From Lichenostomus cassidix (Eukaryota; Chordata; Aves; Passeriformes; Meliphagidae), in the NCBI GenBank assembly GCA_008360975.2, contig CM039179.1, positions 55,094,666-55,158,665 of the forward strand: DNA of 64,000 bases, read 5' to 3'. Positions 1-12,209 of the stretch are shown piece by piece. Numbering within the stretch: position 1 is the first letter of the stretch; each line of letters begins with the position of its first letter. The notes under the pieces were generated by a model. The model saw nothing but the letters and a program-made list of their open reading frames with translations, did no database searches and was not told the origin of the DNA. A program made the translations under genes and the position numbers.

Positions 1-1406
1 TTCAATAATTATTATAATTTGCATCAGTGTACTTCTAGCAATCATACTATATATTTATAGACACTCCTACATATATAGGAGTGAAAATAAATGTAGTGTT
101 GTTGTTACTTGTCCCATCAAAAACTTTCACAATGGCAGTGACAAGAACATTGCATTCCTCTGACTAGGAGAAAATAAAATGTACACCTTGAGACAGATAA
201 ATGTTCCTTTCTATACTTTACTGTGCAATTGTAGCACTCACCAAACTTCAGCTTCTCTGTTAACACTTGCAAATTACTCCAGGACCAACCAGTATTCATG
301 TCTAATTTGCTGCATACTTGCCAGATATGTAAAAAGACAGCTTTTATTAAGAAGTGCCACCATTAGTTTTAGAACAAGTATAATATATCTGACAGTTTAA
401 CAGTGATTTAGGGTTTTTGTTCGTTTTGGGTTTTTTTTTTTCCCAAAGTACAGGAAGTATAAAAAGAATTAAAGCAACTTTGGCTAGTATTGCTCCAAAC
501 TGGAAAATTTCCTTCTCTTCGTCTGATTTTGCAGAGCAGTTAATGTTGTCTTACCTCTGACCAAACCATTCTGGAAACTAGAGTATCTGAAATTACATTT
601 AATTATTTAATTGTGTGGACAGCAAGTAGTTAGCATTGCTTCTAGACTGCTCACATTTCTAGATGGGCATTATTGTTCTCACTGTGGCACAAACAGAAAC
701 AATTACCACGTCAATAAAGCAAGAGGTAGCATTACATGGCATTGAAATCATTATTAGAACAGTGACCTGGCTATGACACAAATTAACTTACCCTCTTGCT
801 TTTCTTCTTTTTAATAATTCAGGCATTCTTTCTCTGAGTATGCTTGCATATGTTCTGACTTTGCACTCTTTACAGTCTTTATTTGCTATTGTTAATATTC
901 TCTTTCTGATACTTAAACAGTTCTATTAAAAAGAGCTTGTAAATACTGAATGTACCTTATGATGTAGAACTAAATTCTATAAGCAAATACGTTGTATAAC
1001 TGAAAATGTTTCTTCTTTCTTTTGTTTTGGTTTTTTTTTTTCTTTCTTTACCTGATCACCCTGAAGTCTTTGATACCAGGATTTACATAAAAAGGAAAAT
1101 AGGTTAATTGAACTGCTTGGGTTTTTTCTGTTAAGAAAATACTGAAATTCACAAGTGTTCACAACAATACTTTCCATATTGATAATCAATAAATATAAAC
1201 CAGAAATATAAAACTGTAGGAAGCTATCTATAACAAAGGGCACAGAAGTGGGGAAGGGGAAAAGAGGGAAGATGGAGAGGCAGATGCAGTGAGGGGGAAA
1301 TTATCTGAACAGAAAGGGATTTTTAATCATACCATAACTTACATATAAAAGTGTTACAGAAATCTCCAGTAAAGACATATTCTAGATTTATGTGCTGTTA
1401 AAAATA

Positions 1407-1407
<1 letters not shown>

Positions 1408-1438
<31 letters not shown>
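1408..1438. repeat. (TA)n dinucleotide microsatellite
   Basis: An uninterrupted alternation of T and A covers 31 bases, about 15 repeats. It is likely length-polymorphic. Confidence 0.95.
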
Positions 1439-1440
<2 letters not shown>

Positions 1441-2141
1441 CTATGTAAATATCATTATATTCCTTAAAAATAGAAAAAATGTGTCTTCGTTAATTCTGTG
1501 CATTTTGTTCTACTTCAATCATCCTTTTTGGTTTCTCTCTCTGCTATATAAATATACTTTTTGTCATACTTAAAGTCTTGGAAGAATTTACTCTCCTTTT
1601 TATTTTGATCCTGCTTTGAGCTGTGTTTGCACAATCCTTTTCTTTACAGATCTCTTAACTGCCCTTTCCTTCTAATGCTCAAAGCAGGTTAGTTACCTCC
1701 AGCCCTTATCAATCACTGCTCTGTCATCTTTATGCAGTTTATTACCGTTTCCTAGATAATTTTTATAAACTAAGGCTTCATACTATGTTATGGCTGTAGT
1801 GTGTGATAAAATCTGGAAGGCCATATAAAGATCATATTTTTTCTTCTCCATATACATTCTCAGACCTGAATGTCCATAAATTAAACAGAAATGGCAGAAA
1901 AGAAAGTATTATATTCTGCATTCTGGAGGGTGAGCTTATGAAAACAATGATTAAACCGAAATTTAGAGCTCTGACCATTAAGAAAATCATTATAGGAATG
2001 TCACTCACAAGATACCATCAGTAATCAGTGGAAAGAGGTGCTTCCAAAGAGTCCACACCTTTGGTGGATTCAGTTAAACTCTGAAATTGTGTATCACTCT
2101 GCTGATTCTGTCAGAGACTGAGATTACTACTGTGCCGACTT

Positions 2142-2173
2142 AGGTGATGTGAATCTGAGGTGATGTGAAGATG
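2142..2173. repeat. Tandem duplication, 16-bp unit x2
   Basis: Two adjacent 16-base copies share AGGTGATGTGAA and then differ (TCTG against GATG). This fits a small replication-slippage duplication. Confidence 0.8.
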
Positions 2174-3059
2174 TTGGGTAGAAGAGTGAGTGAATGTGTG
2201 CTCTATGTGTGTGTGCATGCACTTTAAGCAGTGCCACCAGCATTTAATTTTGGGTTCCATCTGGCATGAAAGTCCTCCTTTTACTGAGGTTGTAGGGAAT
2301 CAGACTCCAGGGCCCAAGAGGTCTTTCTCATTTCTCTGTCCCTCTAAAATAAGTTCATATTAACTTCAATATATCAACCTGTAGGAGAAGAAGAGATGGC
2401 TCTTAAAGGCCATCATTAAAGGTCATGGACTGTACTTCTGAAATACTAAAATACTGAGTTTGTCCATAATATAGAGAAGGCAAGAAACTATAATGGAAAA
2501 TGCTGTAAGCTCAAAATAAGCAGAGATCTAGGAAAGATTTATCACATATTTCAAAATTATGTCAGAATGCTGGGTGTAGGTGGAAGAAAGCAGAGGAGAT
2601 AAGAAAACAAATGGTCTTTTCTAGGCTGAGAAGAGATGCATTAACCTCTTTTTTCAAACTCTGTATGCCTCACAAAGCCTTTACTTTACTGTATAGCCAT
2701 AGAGCCATACATTTCATTTGAGAAGAGAAAGAGTATATACAGATACCACTCCAAAAACACTGAGTCACTGATAGACAAATTTGTCATGCAGGCAGTGTCA
2801 GAAAGAATTGAGAGAACATATAAGACCACGAAATATGGGGATGTATGTACTGATTAAACCAAATAGCCTTGTAATATAGTCCTTTGTCTCACAGCAACAT
2901 AGCAGATACCTGTGGAAAAAAACATGAGATTAGGATAAGAATAGATTTTTGGGTTTATTTTTGGTCTGATATATCACCTCTGCTAACAGTGTCAGATTCT
3001 GCAAGGAAGGGATTCCTGAGATTAATGTATCTTTGTCTCCTTGTGCAGAATAACACTTT

Positions 3060-3990
3060 CTTGCATTAATTTGTCTGATACTCCTTTTGAACTCCCTTGA
3101 GGGTTTTGGTATACACATCTTGTATCAATGACTTCCACAGTGTAATTATTTATTATGTGGAAAAGTAATTCCTGATCTTTCCTTAAAACCTGTCAGTTAA
3201 TTTCATTTGATGAAATTGATAATAATCAATTATCAATAATCAATAGTCTAGATAATTGCCCCCAACTCTTGTCCTATTCACTGCTTTCATACCATTCATG
3301 ATTTTACAAGTCTTCATCACAAAAGTCTGTTCAGTCTTCTGTTTTCCAGGCTACACATTCCCTGCCTGTTTAATTGCTTGTCATAACAAAGTTTTCTATA
3401 TCTCCTATCATCCTTGCCAAACCACCTTTTCAAGATTCATATATTTTGAAGTTGAGAAAGTGAAAGCCTGAATAGACCTTCACAAAAAGTTGTAGATGTG
3501 TACTCATCATGGGATTATCCACTGATATAATGCTGTTTTCTCTTGTGTTCTTTAATCTTTTCATAATAATTCCTAGCATGCCTTACTGAGTGCCAGTGAG
3601 CACAGAGCTAACATTTACAAAGAACTATTCACTATGACAGCAAGAGCTCTTTCCTGAATGATAATAGATAATTCAGGTCTCAGTTTTTTCTATATAATAA
3701 ATTATTTTTACCCACATATTCATTATTTTGTAGTTATTGACACTGAATTTCATCTGACATTTTATCTTTCAGCTATACAGTATCATTTTACTACTTACTC
3801 CTTTTTCGAGATAATTTATGAATAGACTGAATAGGACCAGGACAAAATTATTTGTGGTGTTGCTTTTTGTTTCTTTTTCCATGTGCCTCTTTCTTATTTT
3901 TCATCTAACTAGTATTCATGAGAGGATATAACATTTTACACCATGACAGCTTCATTTCTCTCAGCTTTTCAGATGAGCCATTGTCATTAT
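3060..3990 (-). mobile_element. Ancient CR1 LINE relic, RT to C-terminal part of ORF2
   Basis: The element's sense strand is the minus strand. Read on the plus strand, the order of landmarks follows an old sauropsid CR1 lineage. The antisense of the ORF2 C-terminal region (a "tccacag...aattat...gtggaaaagta" pattern near 3134-3167) comes first. It is followed by the "cataccattcatgattttac" stretch at 3289, the "ttccaggctacacattcc" stretch at 3345, the "gaactattcactatgacagc" stretch at 3622 and the "cactgaatttcatctgacat" stretch at 3741. The last landmarks are "atttatgaatagactgaata" at 3813 and a segment near 3940-3980. Order and spacing are kept over about 900 bases. No frame is open, so it is long dead. 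A small AT-rich expansion of TCAAT/TAAT units at about 3215-3246 appears to be an insertion. The family assignment is by eye and I give no subfamily name. Confidence 0.8.
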
Positions 3991-3997
3991 AGTATCT

Positions 3998-4740
3998 TAC
4001 AATCATAAAATACCAGGTTGTAAAGGACCTCAAGTACCACCCGGTTTAAAGATCTTTGGCAAAAGCACTGTCTAGGCAAGATGGCCCAGCCCCCTGTCCA
4101 GCTGAACTGTAAAAGTATACAACATTTGGGAATCCACCACTTCCACAGGAAATTATTGCAGTGGCTGGGCATTTGCAATGTGAAAAAATTTACTCTCCTC
4201 TCCAATCAGAATCTCCCAGCGAGTGACTTGTTTCCTTTATCCCTTGTCTCTTCTATGTGAATAACTGTGAAAAGGGAGTCCCCATCTTCTTTGTAGCCAC
4301 CCTTGAGATACTGGAACGTTGTGACAAGGTCTCCACTAAGCTTTATTTTCTCCAGACTGAAACCCAGCTCTCTCAACCTTTCCTCACATGTCAAGTTCTG
4401 AGTCCTTTCATCATCATTGTAGCCCTTATCCGGACCTCCTCCAGCCTGTCCAGAGGTTTTTTTTGCATAGCAGGAATCAAAACTGAAGTGAGAATTCCAG
4501 GCATGGCCTGACAAATGCTGAGTAGGGTAGGATAATGACTTCTTTATCTCTGAAGATGATGCCCTTTTTGACACAATCTAGCATCCTGTTGGTTTTGACT
4601 CCTCTAGCCAATTTCAAATCGACCTGAGCTTTTACTTTTCTAACTGCATCTCTGGAAGCTCTGGCAATGCCCTTGTAGCTTTCAACAGGTATTTGTCTGC
4701 TTTTCCATCTCTGGAACACTTCTCTTATAAAAGACTTCAA
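3998..4740 (-). mobile_element. CR1 LINE relic, 3' end plus an internal deletion
   Basis: This is a minus-strand CR1 whose 3' end lies near 4000, where the degenerate terminal octamer reads "aatcataaaat" in antisense. The minus frame 4574-4206 carries typical CR1 ORF2 C-terminal motifs, EERLRELGFSLEK followed by DLVTTFQYLKGGYKEDGD. The overlapping frame 4740-4477 contains KVKAQVDLKLARGVKTNR, which belongs between the endonuclease and RT domains of CR1 ORF2. It runs on almost at once into the late-ORF2 motif LPYSAFVRPCLEF. Most of the RT domain (about 1 kb or more in an intact element) is therefore missing between them. The two frames overlap, which indicates at least one frameshift. The element sits directly against the ancient CR1 on its left. 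Confidence 0.88.
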
Positions 4741-7700
4741 TGCAATAAACTCTGAAATAGTCTACCAGTCTAAATAGAAATTCTATCTACTAAACAGGAA
4801 GTAACATGAGAAAAGAACATGACATTTCACACTATAAGAATATTTCTTGAGACAATCATCTCTGTATCCTTAGCAGCATGTTACAAGAGAACTGTGCAGA
4901 ACCAGAGAGAACCCCCCTGCTCCCCTTCACTTCCATGACTCATAAATTTTCAGATAGTTTTCCTACCAAGGTAGTGTGATTTGCTCTTTTACTTCCTTTC
5001 TGAGTAACGAGGATTTCTCAAAAAGATCAGGTTAGTCAATCCATCCTATGCAGAAAAAGAAAATGGAAGACAGCCTCAGAGGGAAAAAAGGCAAGAAACT
5101 GTTGCTACACTATACATCTTGCTCTACTCAAGAATTTACCACAGCGTCCTCCAGATATTGTTAGATGGTGTTAGATCTAGATTCTCCAGGTCATAATAAA
5201 GAAAAAAAAGAGAAATAAAATCAATACCCATACTCCATAGAAGAACAGTAGAACATAAGGTGACCCAGGTCTTGGTTTGATCATGTGCTGCTACTCTTCC
5301 TACAGATTCAAATCTGAGAGAGATCCGTGGTACGCTGACAGCAGGAACCAAATTTACGAGCAACAAGAAACAAGTAAGAAACTGAGCTGTTGTCATTACA
5401 TACTAATGAGCAAACTAGGAAAATATTAAACCACCCCAGCAAAGAGTATTTCATGACTAGTCAGCCTAAGGAAACCCAAACAATTTGCTTTCTTCTTTGT
5501 TTTTTTCTATCCAGCAATTATACTTCCTCTGCTACAGTTCGCTCTTCTCTTCACATAACCAGTAGCAGTTTAGAGACTAAAGGATGTGCAAGTTTTCACA
5601 TTAGCAGAATGTCTGCTAATATATTCCATGATCACAGACAACAATCTATTTGTTCAGGGGGATATCTTTAGCATTGCTCCCAGCCAGTCTCTCACATGGT
5701 ACTGAGAACAGGAGTCAGAGAGCAAGATCAAAGAATATTTAAATGTGGTTAATAAAAAAATCCTAGCTTAGGTGGCTTGCATTATTTATCTCATTCTTTA
5801 TTCAGTCTGATGCAGCTCCTGGGTCATGGCAAAGTGGTTTTACTTTTCATCTTCATGTAAAGTGAGACTAAATTCTTACTTACCCATTGGCAACAAAGTA
5901 CTGCTATTTAGCCTAGCTAATGAGGGGGAAAAGCCAAAGTGATAATTTGTTACCTGATGGTAAGAAGCACTAAGGGATTCCTTCTCAGCTTTGCTTTTCT
6001 GTGCCTGTTGTTTTGGGTTTGACTTAAATTCTTCATGTTCCTTTCTTTCTTTATGCAGAGTATGAGCAATGTAGACATATGACACTGGACATAGCAAGAG
6101 ACAAAAATAAATACCAGGCACTTACACTAATAGTACCAGAAAGAATTTACAGTAAGATGGGATACATGAAAAATACTGTCAACCTACATAAAAATGTCTA
6201 CAAATACACATGTACAGATCTGACATTTTATTCCAGTGAATGACTCAATATAACCCTCCAACAATTAATGCCCTTCCATTTAAAAATGATCAAAGCATGC
6301 AGAGCTGGAGTCCGATATGCTTATTCTGACTTAGTAGAAGTCAACTTTGAGGAGAAATCCATTAACTTAGAACAACTTGAGGAGCTAATAACTCTGCAGA
6401 ATAAATGGAAGCATCATTCTATCAGTTAATTGCACAGAAACCTCATTCTGATTTTTTTTTTCTTTCTTTGGTTTGAACACCTTATTTCTACCTACTTCAG
6501 AATAAAAACATTAGCATGTCAATATGTCTCCACACAGCAATTAGAATGGCTACATCTTCTTTGAGGAGCAACCTTTTTTGGAAATATGTGAAAGAGAAAA
6601 ATGCAGCACTTTCAGTTTAGGCAAAAGACTGCATAATAACATTTTAACAGGTTGTATTTATGCAAGAAAACACCTTTATTGTACACACTTTGATTAATGT
6701 TTGGATGGGTTTTGAGCAACATCTCAAAGAGATGCTAAATATGATTCAGTATGACAAAGCAGGTGGAGCATAAAATGAGTCAGAACAGAACAGATGACAG
6801 GTCTATCAAAACCAGGATACTTTCTCCAATAACTTCTTACACCAGATGTTTCAGAGGGCTAAAAATAAAAAAAAAATCTCTAGCAAAATGTGTGAAATTA
6901 GAGTTCAAGAGGTGAAGTAGAGAGTGCTCTTTTTAGAGCTAGGATGGGCTCTGTTTTATCCTGACTAAAATGGATTGATGACCTTTAGGAGATCATCTGA
7001 AGTAGGTTATTCACAAATCCTATTCTTCAGATGGCCACTTATCCCTTTTCTAATTTATTTGCTTTGAAAGGCTTTGTAAACAGAAGATAAATATTTTAAA
7101 CATTCTCATACCCATCCATTCTTTCATATAGGGTCGTTTCTTCCATTATTGGATTACAGGCTCTACTTTGTGCTCCAGGCACAGAGTCAACATCTCTGAA
7201 TTCCACAGTTCAGTTAGTATATTCAGACATTTACCAAAAATAAAAGCAGAAGAAAAATGCAATTACAGGAATTACACATGCTTACCAAAAAAAAATGCAT
7301 ATTATAGAATTAGAGATACATTTACGTTTATTAATAGTTTTATTTGAAAATTACTGAAATATTTATAGCTTTCTCATATTGCGGACTGGAATGGACTATA
7401 TTTACGTTTACCATTTCAGTATTTTATTTAGCACCCTGTAATGCAGTACTTGGAATAAGAGATGACCACCATATCAATGCAAGGCTTCACTTAAAGAACT
7501 CAGCAGATTTCATGTACTAGAAGCCAGAAAGCTGAGTGGTTTCTGAAGTGCCACAGAACTCAGAGGCTGAAGTATAGCTGTGCATCTGTCTGAAGTCTCT
7601 ATTGCTATTTATAGAAATGCTGTAAGTTCTTTACAAAGGTAAACATCACTATATCCTGTTTCTATCCAGCAGAACAATATAACATAACCAAACAAGGATG

Positions 7701-9999
7701 CTGATGGCTTCTTCTACATAACTGCAGGAATGAAACAGAATACAGGTATGGAAAGGGAGGATAGTAGGTGTATATGATGGTTTATTTCCTCAGCACTGGA
7801 TCCCTTTGCAGATGCCAAGGGTAAGACAGGTCTAGCCGAGATGGAAATTAAATTGACATTATAACACCTTGGAAAAACTCTGAATGTTATTAAATTTTGG
7901 ACTTTATTTTAATGAGTTCCAATTAAGTCCAAACCTAATATAATTGCATATTGTGGCCATAAGACTCAAAATTTACATCTCTGATGATCTACTGCCTGTA
8001 GCTGAGAAATAGCCAAAGGCAGAGGCTCCTGCAAAATATTGCTTCTATCACTGAAAAGAATTTTCACTTGTTTTGGTTACAAAACACTCTTGGTCTTCTA
8101 TCTATAGTTTAATACTTTGTTATGTTCCTTTTCCACAGTCTTTCAACTTAGGAATATACCTGCAGCAGTGCACCATCAATCCAAGCTTTTACTTACATTG
8201 CTGAATTTAGACCAAGGTACAAGACTTCTGTGATTTCTTTACCACACTCAAAAAAAGTAAGTATTTTCAAGTCAAGTTGGAAGGGCTTGAAGTACAATCA
8301 TTTAAGCATATGGGATACCAACTCAATCTGGGAGACAGAAAAGACACAACATGACCAAGAATTTTGAAGAATCTGCAGGTTTCAATATGCGTAGAACTCC
8401 TCTGTCCCAGCTCTCCCCACAGTTAGAAAAACTGGCCATGCTTAGAAAATCCCTTTGTATTTTAGATCTGAGAGAAAACAAGTAAATGCCCTATCTTTCT
8501 TATTTGGCACAATTACTTGTCGTTCCGACTAATTGACCAGTTTGTTCATCCATTTTGAGGATGGAGCATCAAAAGAAGTAAATGGGGAAAAAGGAGAGAT
8601 AGTTCCTATCCCACAGCCCCTCAAGGATGGCAGAAGTCAATCCTATTTGTAATGTTTCAGTGTGATCCTTAATATTAATAAAAGGAGTAGGATAGGTCTG
8701 TATGGGAATCGTTTCCTCAGAACAATTCCACAGACATCCAAACTTTTGGAACGTCTTTTAAAATAATATCCAAGCAGTGAAAATTTTTTTTACTTCTTCT
8801 GAAAATTGAAGGAATCATGATTTTCTCTTTTCCTTCATCTTTCGTAGCAGCTTTTTTCTGCTGCTATTTTCTACATACTATCTTAATTTTATAAAGGTAT
8901 TGCTGACTCTGAAGTTAACTATGCCTAATATCAACAGATTCTGTGAAAAGCAGCAACATTTCTTCATGTAGAAGTTTAGGATTACAGAAGAATAATCTGT
9001 TGTTAGATCTTCCAGAAAAAAAAAAGGTGGTCACTGTTTTATTATTTGGTCACACTTTTATGCACAGTATACATGATACTGAATGACAGATTCCTTAGGA
9101 TATAGAGGTGAGAAGCTTAAAGAAATTCTATCTGCATGAAAAAGTAATGAATACTTATCCCGATTTTTAAAGATTTTTATGCAAAGCATATTAATGATGT
9201 TTACTCTTCATATTTCATATGAAATGGGCATTAATTACCCATGCATGCTTTGCTGATTTGCAGTTCACATGGCAATACTTATAAATAATCATCTGAAAAT
9301 GCTTGGGGAGATTCATTCATTTGACAGAATGCATCAAAAACTCTGCTCTCAGCTGATAACTTAGGCAAGAAGTGCATCTGGGAAAAAAAAGAAAAATGTC
9401 AAAGGCTGGAGAGAGGGAAGAAATGAGCATTAAAAATAATTCATGAGCTGGAGAACTATTCCATACAGTGAAAAAGTTAAGGAAATTATTCTTTTTAGGT
9501 GATCAAAGACAAGAGAAATGTCTTGATTATAGTAAGTGGAGTATATCTGGACAGGCAAAATAGTGAATACAGAGGCAGTCTTTAAAATGGTATTAAAAAA
9601 TCCTAAAATGACTCAAGAACTATATATTGAAGTAACAGAGGTTGGGAAATTTAATTTTTTTTTTAACATTAAGAGTGATTAACAATTGAAAGAAATTGAA
9701 GTAATGGATTTGTCATCTCTTGATGGCATCAAATCATAAAAAATTCATTTCAGGGGTGTGTGTTTTAGTAAAAACAGCTAGGGAAAAAGATAAGATATTT
9801 GGTATATTAGGATCAAGTTGTATAATTTAATGGTCAATTGTGATGTTAACATTTAAACATCAAAATTAATATCTTGATCAGTTTTGGGAGTATCTTGAGT
9901 GTGATGGGCAACTCATCAGAATAGTCATCCCTACTCTGCAGAAGGCTATATTTGTAAAAAAGCCTTGCTTAGGGTTGCCTTTCATAACCATAGCTATAA
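4741..9999. other. Unannotated AT-rich non-coding DNA
   Basis: No gene or clear transposon is seen and open frames are short (93 codons or fewer). The first about 50 bases after 4741 could be the continuation of the ancient CR1 interrupted by the younger one, but the resemblance is weak. The rest holds only short A and T runs. Confidence 0.65.
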
Positions 10000-10850
10000 C
10001 ATCTCAGGGCCTCCTTACTTTTCAAGGTATTGCTTTTGCAACTGTGTCAAAAGAAATGTGATGGAATCACCAAAAACTGTTATGTGTAAATGAATATTCA
10101 ATTGAATATTTCCAGTTAGGTATCTGTGAGAGACTGGACTATTAATGATTAATGACTCCAAATATTTGCCCCTTTGTGGAATCTCCAGGGTGCTTTGCTG
10201 AGCCAGGTTTGCATCCCTCGAGTGAGGAGATGAGGTTTTGGGTGTGTAATGACTAGTTTGTCTTTGACAAAGGTGGTGAGCCATCACTAATTGCCCTCCC
10301 CTATACAAATCAGTTGTAAAACTTCCACACATCTGCCCTCAGGGAAAGTCTGATGGGGCATTACTGGCTCAGTTATGCTGACTGAGAGGCGGCTGTCGTG
10401 TCTTAGAAGGTGTCATAAATAATCAAAGACCCCTGAAATGTCCCCAGACAAATTTCTGAGGCCTTCCACCAGAGGACTGACAGCTCACCCCCAGAAGAGG
10501 TACCGGGGCATTCCCACCAAGGCTGAGTGTATTTCAACACATCAGACTTTGTGTTTCGGGGGCTTCTTTCCTCATCCCCAGTGGGTCACGACAAAGCAAG
10601 ACCATCACTTGGACCAACAGACAAAACAGCAACAATCCAGGCTTGTTGTACATCCATGGGTGATAATGCATCTTTCTATTCTTATCCTTTCTTTCTCTTT
10701 CTTTCTTCCTTTTCCCTTATGCATTTTCCTAAGTGATATTTTTATTTTTTCATGTTGCCATATCACTATAGATAATAATAACCAAAATGCCTACATACCT
10801 GCTTTCCATTGCAGCCAAATTGTTCTAGAATAACCCCTACACTTATATTT
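10000..10850. other. GC-richer unclassified block, possible old repeat
   Basis: This block, most clearly 10180-10640, is richer in G+C than the surrounding DNA and includes several CpG dinucleotides. Open frames occur on both strands (105 codons at 10332-10015 minus, 131 codons at 10438-10833 plus), but neither shows a domain I recognise. Such a compositional island in avian intergenic DNA is often an old LTR or ERV piece. I cannot name a family and see no clear TATA and AATAAA arrangement. Confidence 0.3.
10093..10110. repeat. Perfect 18-bp palindrome
   Basis: AATATTCAATTGAATATT is identical to its own reverse complement with no spacer. It may be chance in AT-rich DNA or a symmetric protein-binding site. 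Confidence 0.85.
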
Positions 10851-12014
10851 TTACATCAGGGATCAGCCAGAGTTGTTTCACTCTAATCTGCCCCAAGGGG
10901 CCTATTAGTAAGAACCTGCTTGCCTTCTGGGGCAGGTCATAACAGTATTACATCACATTTATAGTCAGGGTTAGATTTACTTTGCCAAAGTTGTCACCTG
11001 TATCAAGATTATTACATGGCTATAAATTAGTAATGCAAATTAAGTAGTTTTCTTAAAAAGTAACTAATTTAATCTTAATACCTATTTATGAAGACAAGGA
11101 AATTAGAGAATCTGAAGGAATACTGGAAAATATGTTAATCTCACTCAAATTTAGCCATCTAAAAGCTAAGCATTTTGTACATTCTCATAAGGTTCTTTCT
11201 TTAGTTAGTGCAAACAGGCAATTCCAGACAACAATTGATTCCTATGTATTAATACCTTGGGTGGGATGACAGCCTCAGGAGTACACCCTTGTTTCCCTCT
11301 GTCAGCTGCGAAATCTTTGTGTTAAACTAGATACCTGCTTTTAAGCAGCTCAAGTTAGGCAAGATGAATAGCACACCAGCACTTTTTACTCACTTCTTCC
11401 CTTGTATTTCAAACTGTTTTGACAGTGCATGTTTTCTCTGTCTCTTAGAAGAGAGATCCTGAGGCAGAAGCTTTTAGAACTGCCCAATTACCTTTTCTCA
11501 TGAGGAGCAGAGAAGCCTCGACTTCACCACGCTCTTCTCTCAGGTCACCTATCTACTTGGCTCTCTGCTGAGCTGTTGGGATCTTTGGACAAGACAGTGC
11601 ATGGTGTTGGCAGGGAAAGGAAAAGAAAAAACACAAAATAATGGAATGCTTTTACCAGGAATAAAGAAAGGAGGAAGCAAGGAATTTCCTTTTCCCCCTC
11701 AGTCCTCCCTGGGAAACCTATACCATGCATTCCTGCTAATAACCACAGTGGCCAGGAAGGCTGGTAGGACCAAGCTCAGACATACCAAGAATCACTCCAT
11801 GCTCTCTGTCTTTTAAGTTCTGAAATCTGAATGGAAAGTCACTCCAACAATACACACTGGGTATTTGTAATTTACTTCCCTCAACAAAAATAAGTTATAT
11901 TAAAATTTATTCAACAGATTACTTTATTGTTTCTCTTAGTACTGGTGTGTGGCTAGCACAGGCTTTTCCCATGAGAATTCTTTTTGTGTTTTATAAATAA
12001 AGATAAAGTTTGGA
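10851..12014. other. Unannotated non-coding DNA
   Basis: No gene or identifiable repeat is seen. The segment 11440-11800 is slightly richer in G+C and contains open frames of 61 and 71 codons that resemble nothing I know. Confidence 0.55.
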
Positions 12015-12208
12015 TGTTATTAAAAACAGTGTCCCAAGATCTGGACAGTGCAGGCCTGGCCAATCAGGCCTGGGGGAAGGCTTCTGGCCGACCAATCTGG
12101 GTGACTTTTGAAAACTCTATATATATGATGAAATCAAAACAATAAAGGTCTTTCCTTCTTGCCACTGAGAACTGACTTCCTTACTCTGCTAGCTGCTCAA
12201 CAGCGACA
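12015..12208 (+). mobile_element. LTR-like segment of an endogenous retrovirus (solo or remnant)
   Basis: The segment starts with TG (TGTTATT) and ends with CA (GCGACA), as LTRs do. In order it contains two CCAAT boxes (about 12059-12063 and 12092-12096), the first flanked by two copies of the palindrome CAGGCCTG (12051-12058 and 12065-12072). A TATA-like stretch follows at 12118-12126 and an AATAAA at 12141-12146. A CT-rich tail then runs to the end. A TGGTG just past the end (12210) could begin a primer-binding site. No target-site duplication, no second LTR and no gag, pol or env frame were found. At about 194 bases it is short for an LTR, so it may be truncated at the left. It could instead be an unrelated promoter-like segment. 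Confidence 0.5.
12051..12072. promoter_or_regulatory. Palindrome pair flanking a CCAAT box
   Basis: CAGGCCTG, itself self-complementary, occurs twice within 22 bases on either side of GCCAAT. Inside the LTR-like segment this looks like a U3 enhancer/promoter motif. The sequence is clear; the function is inferred. Confidence 0.5.
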
Positions 12209-12209
12209 C

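Larger units (their letters stand above)
1..3060. other. Unannotated AT-rich non-coding DNA
   Basis: No gene, RNA or recognisable transposon is visible. The longest open frames are 88 codons or fewer and look random. The stretch contains the (TA)n tract at 1408-1438, a purine-rich patch at about 1240-1300 and a 16-bp tandem duplication at 2142-2173, described separately. Confidence 0.7.

Noticed and set aside
10438..10833. 131-codon open frame on the plus strand
   Set aside because: Its second half is a pyrimidine-rich Ser/Phe/Leu tract and no family is recognised. It is kept only as part of an unclassified block.
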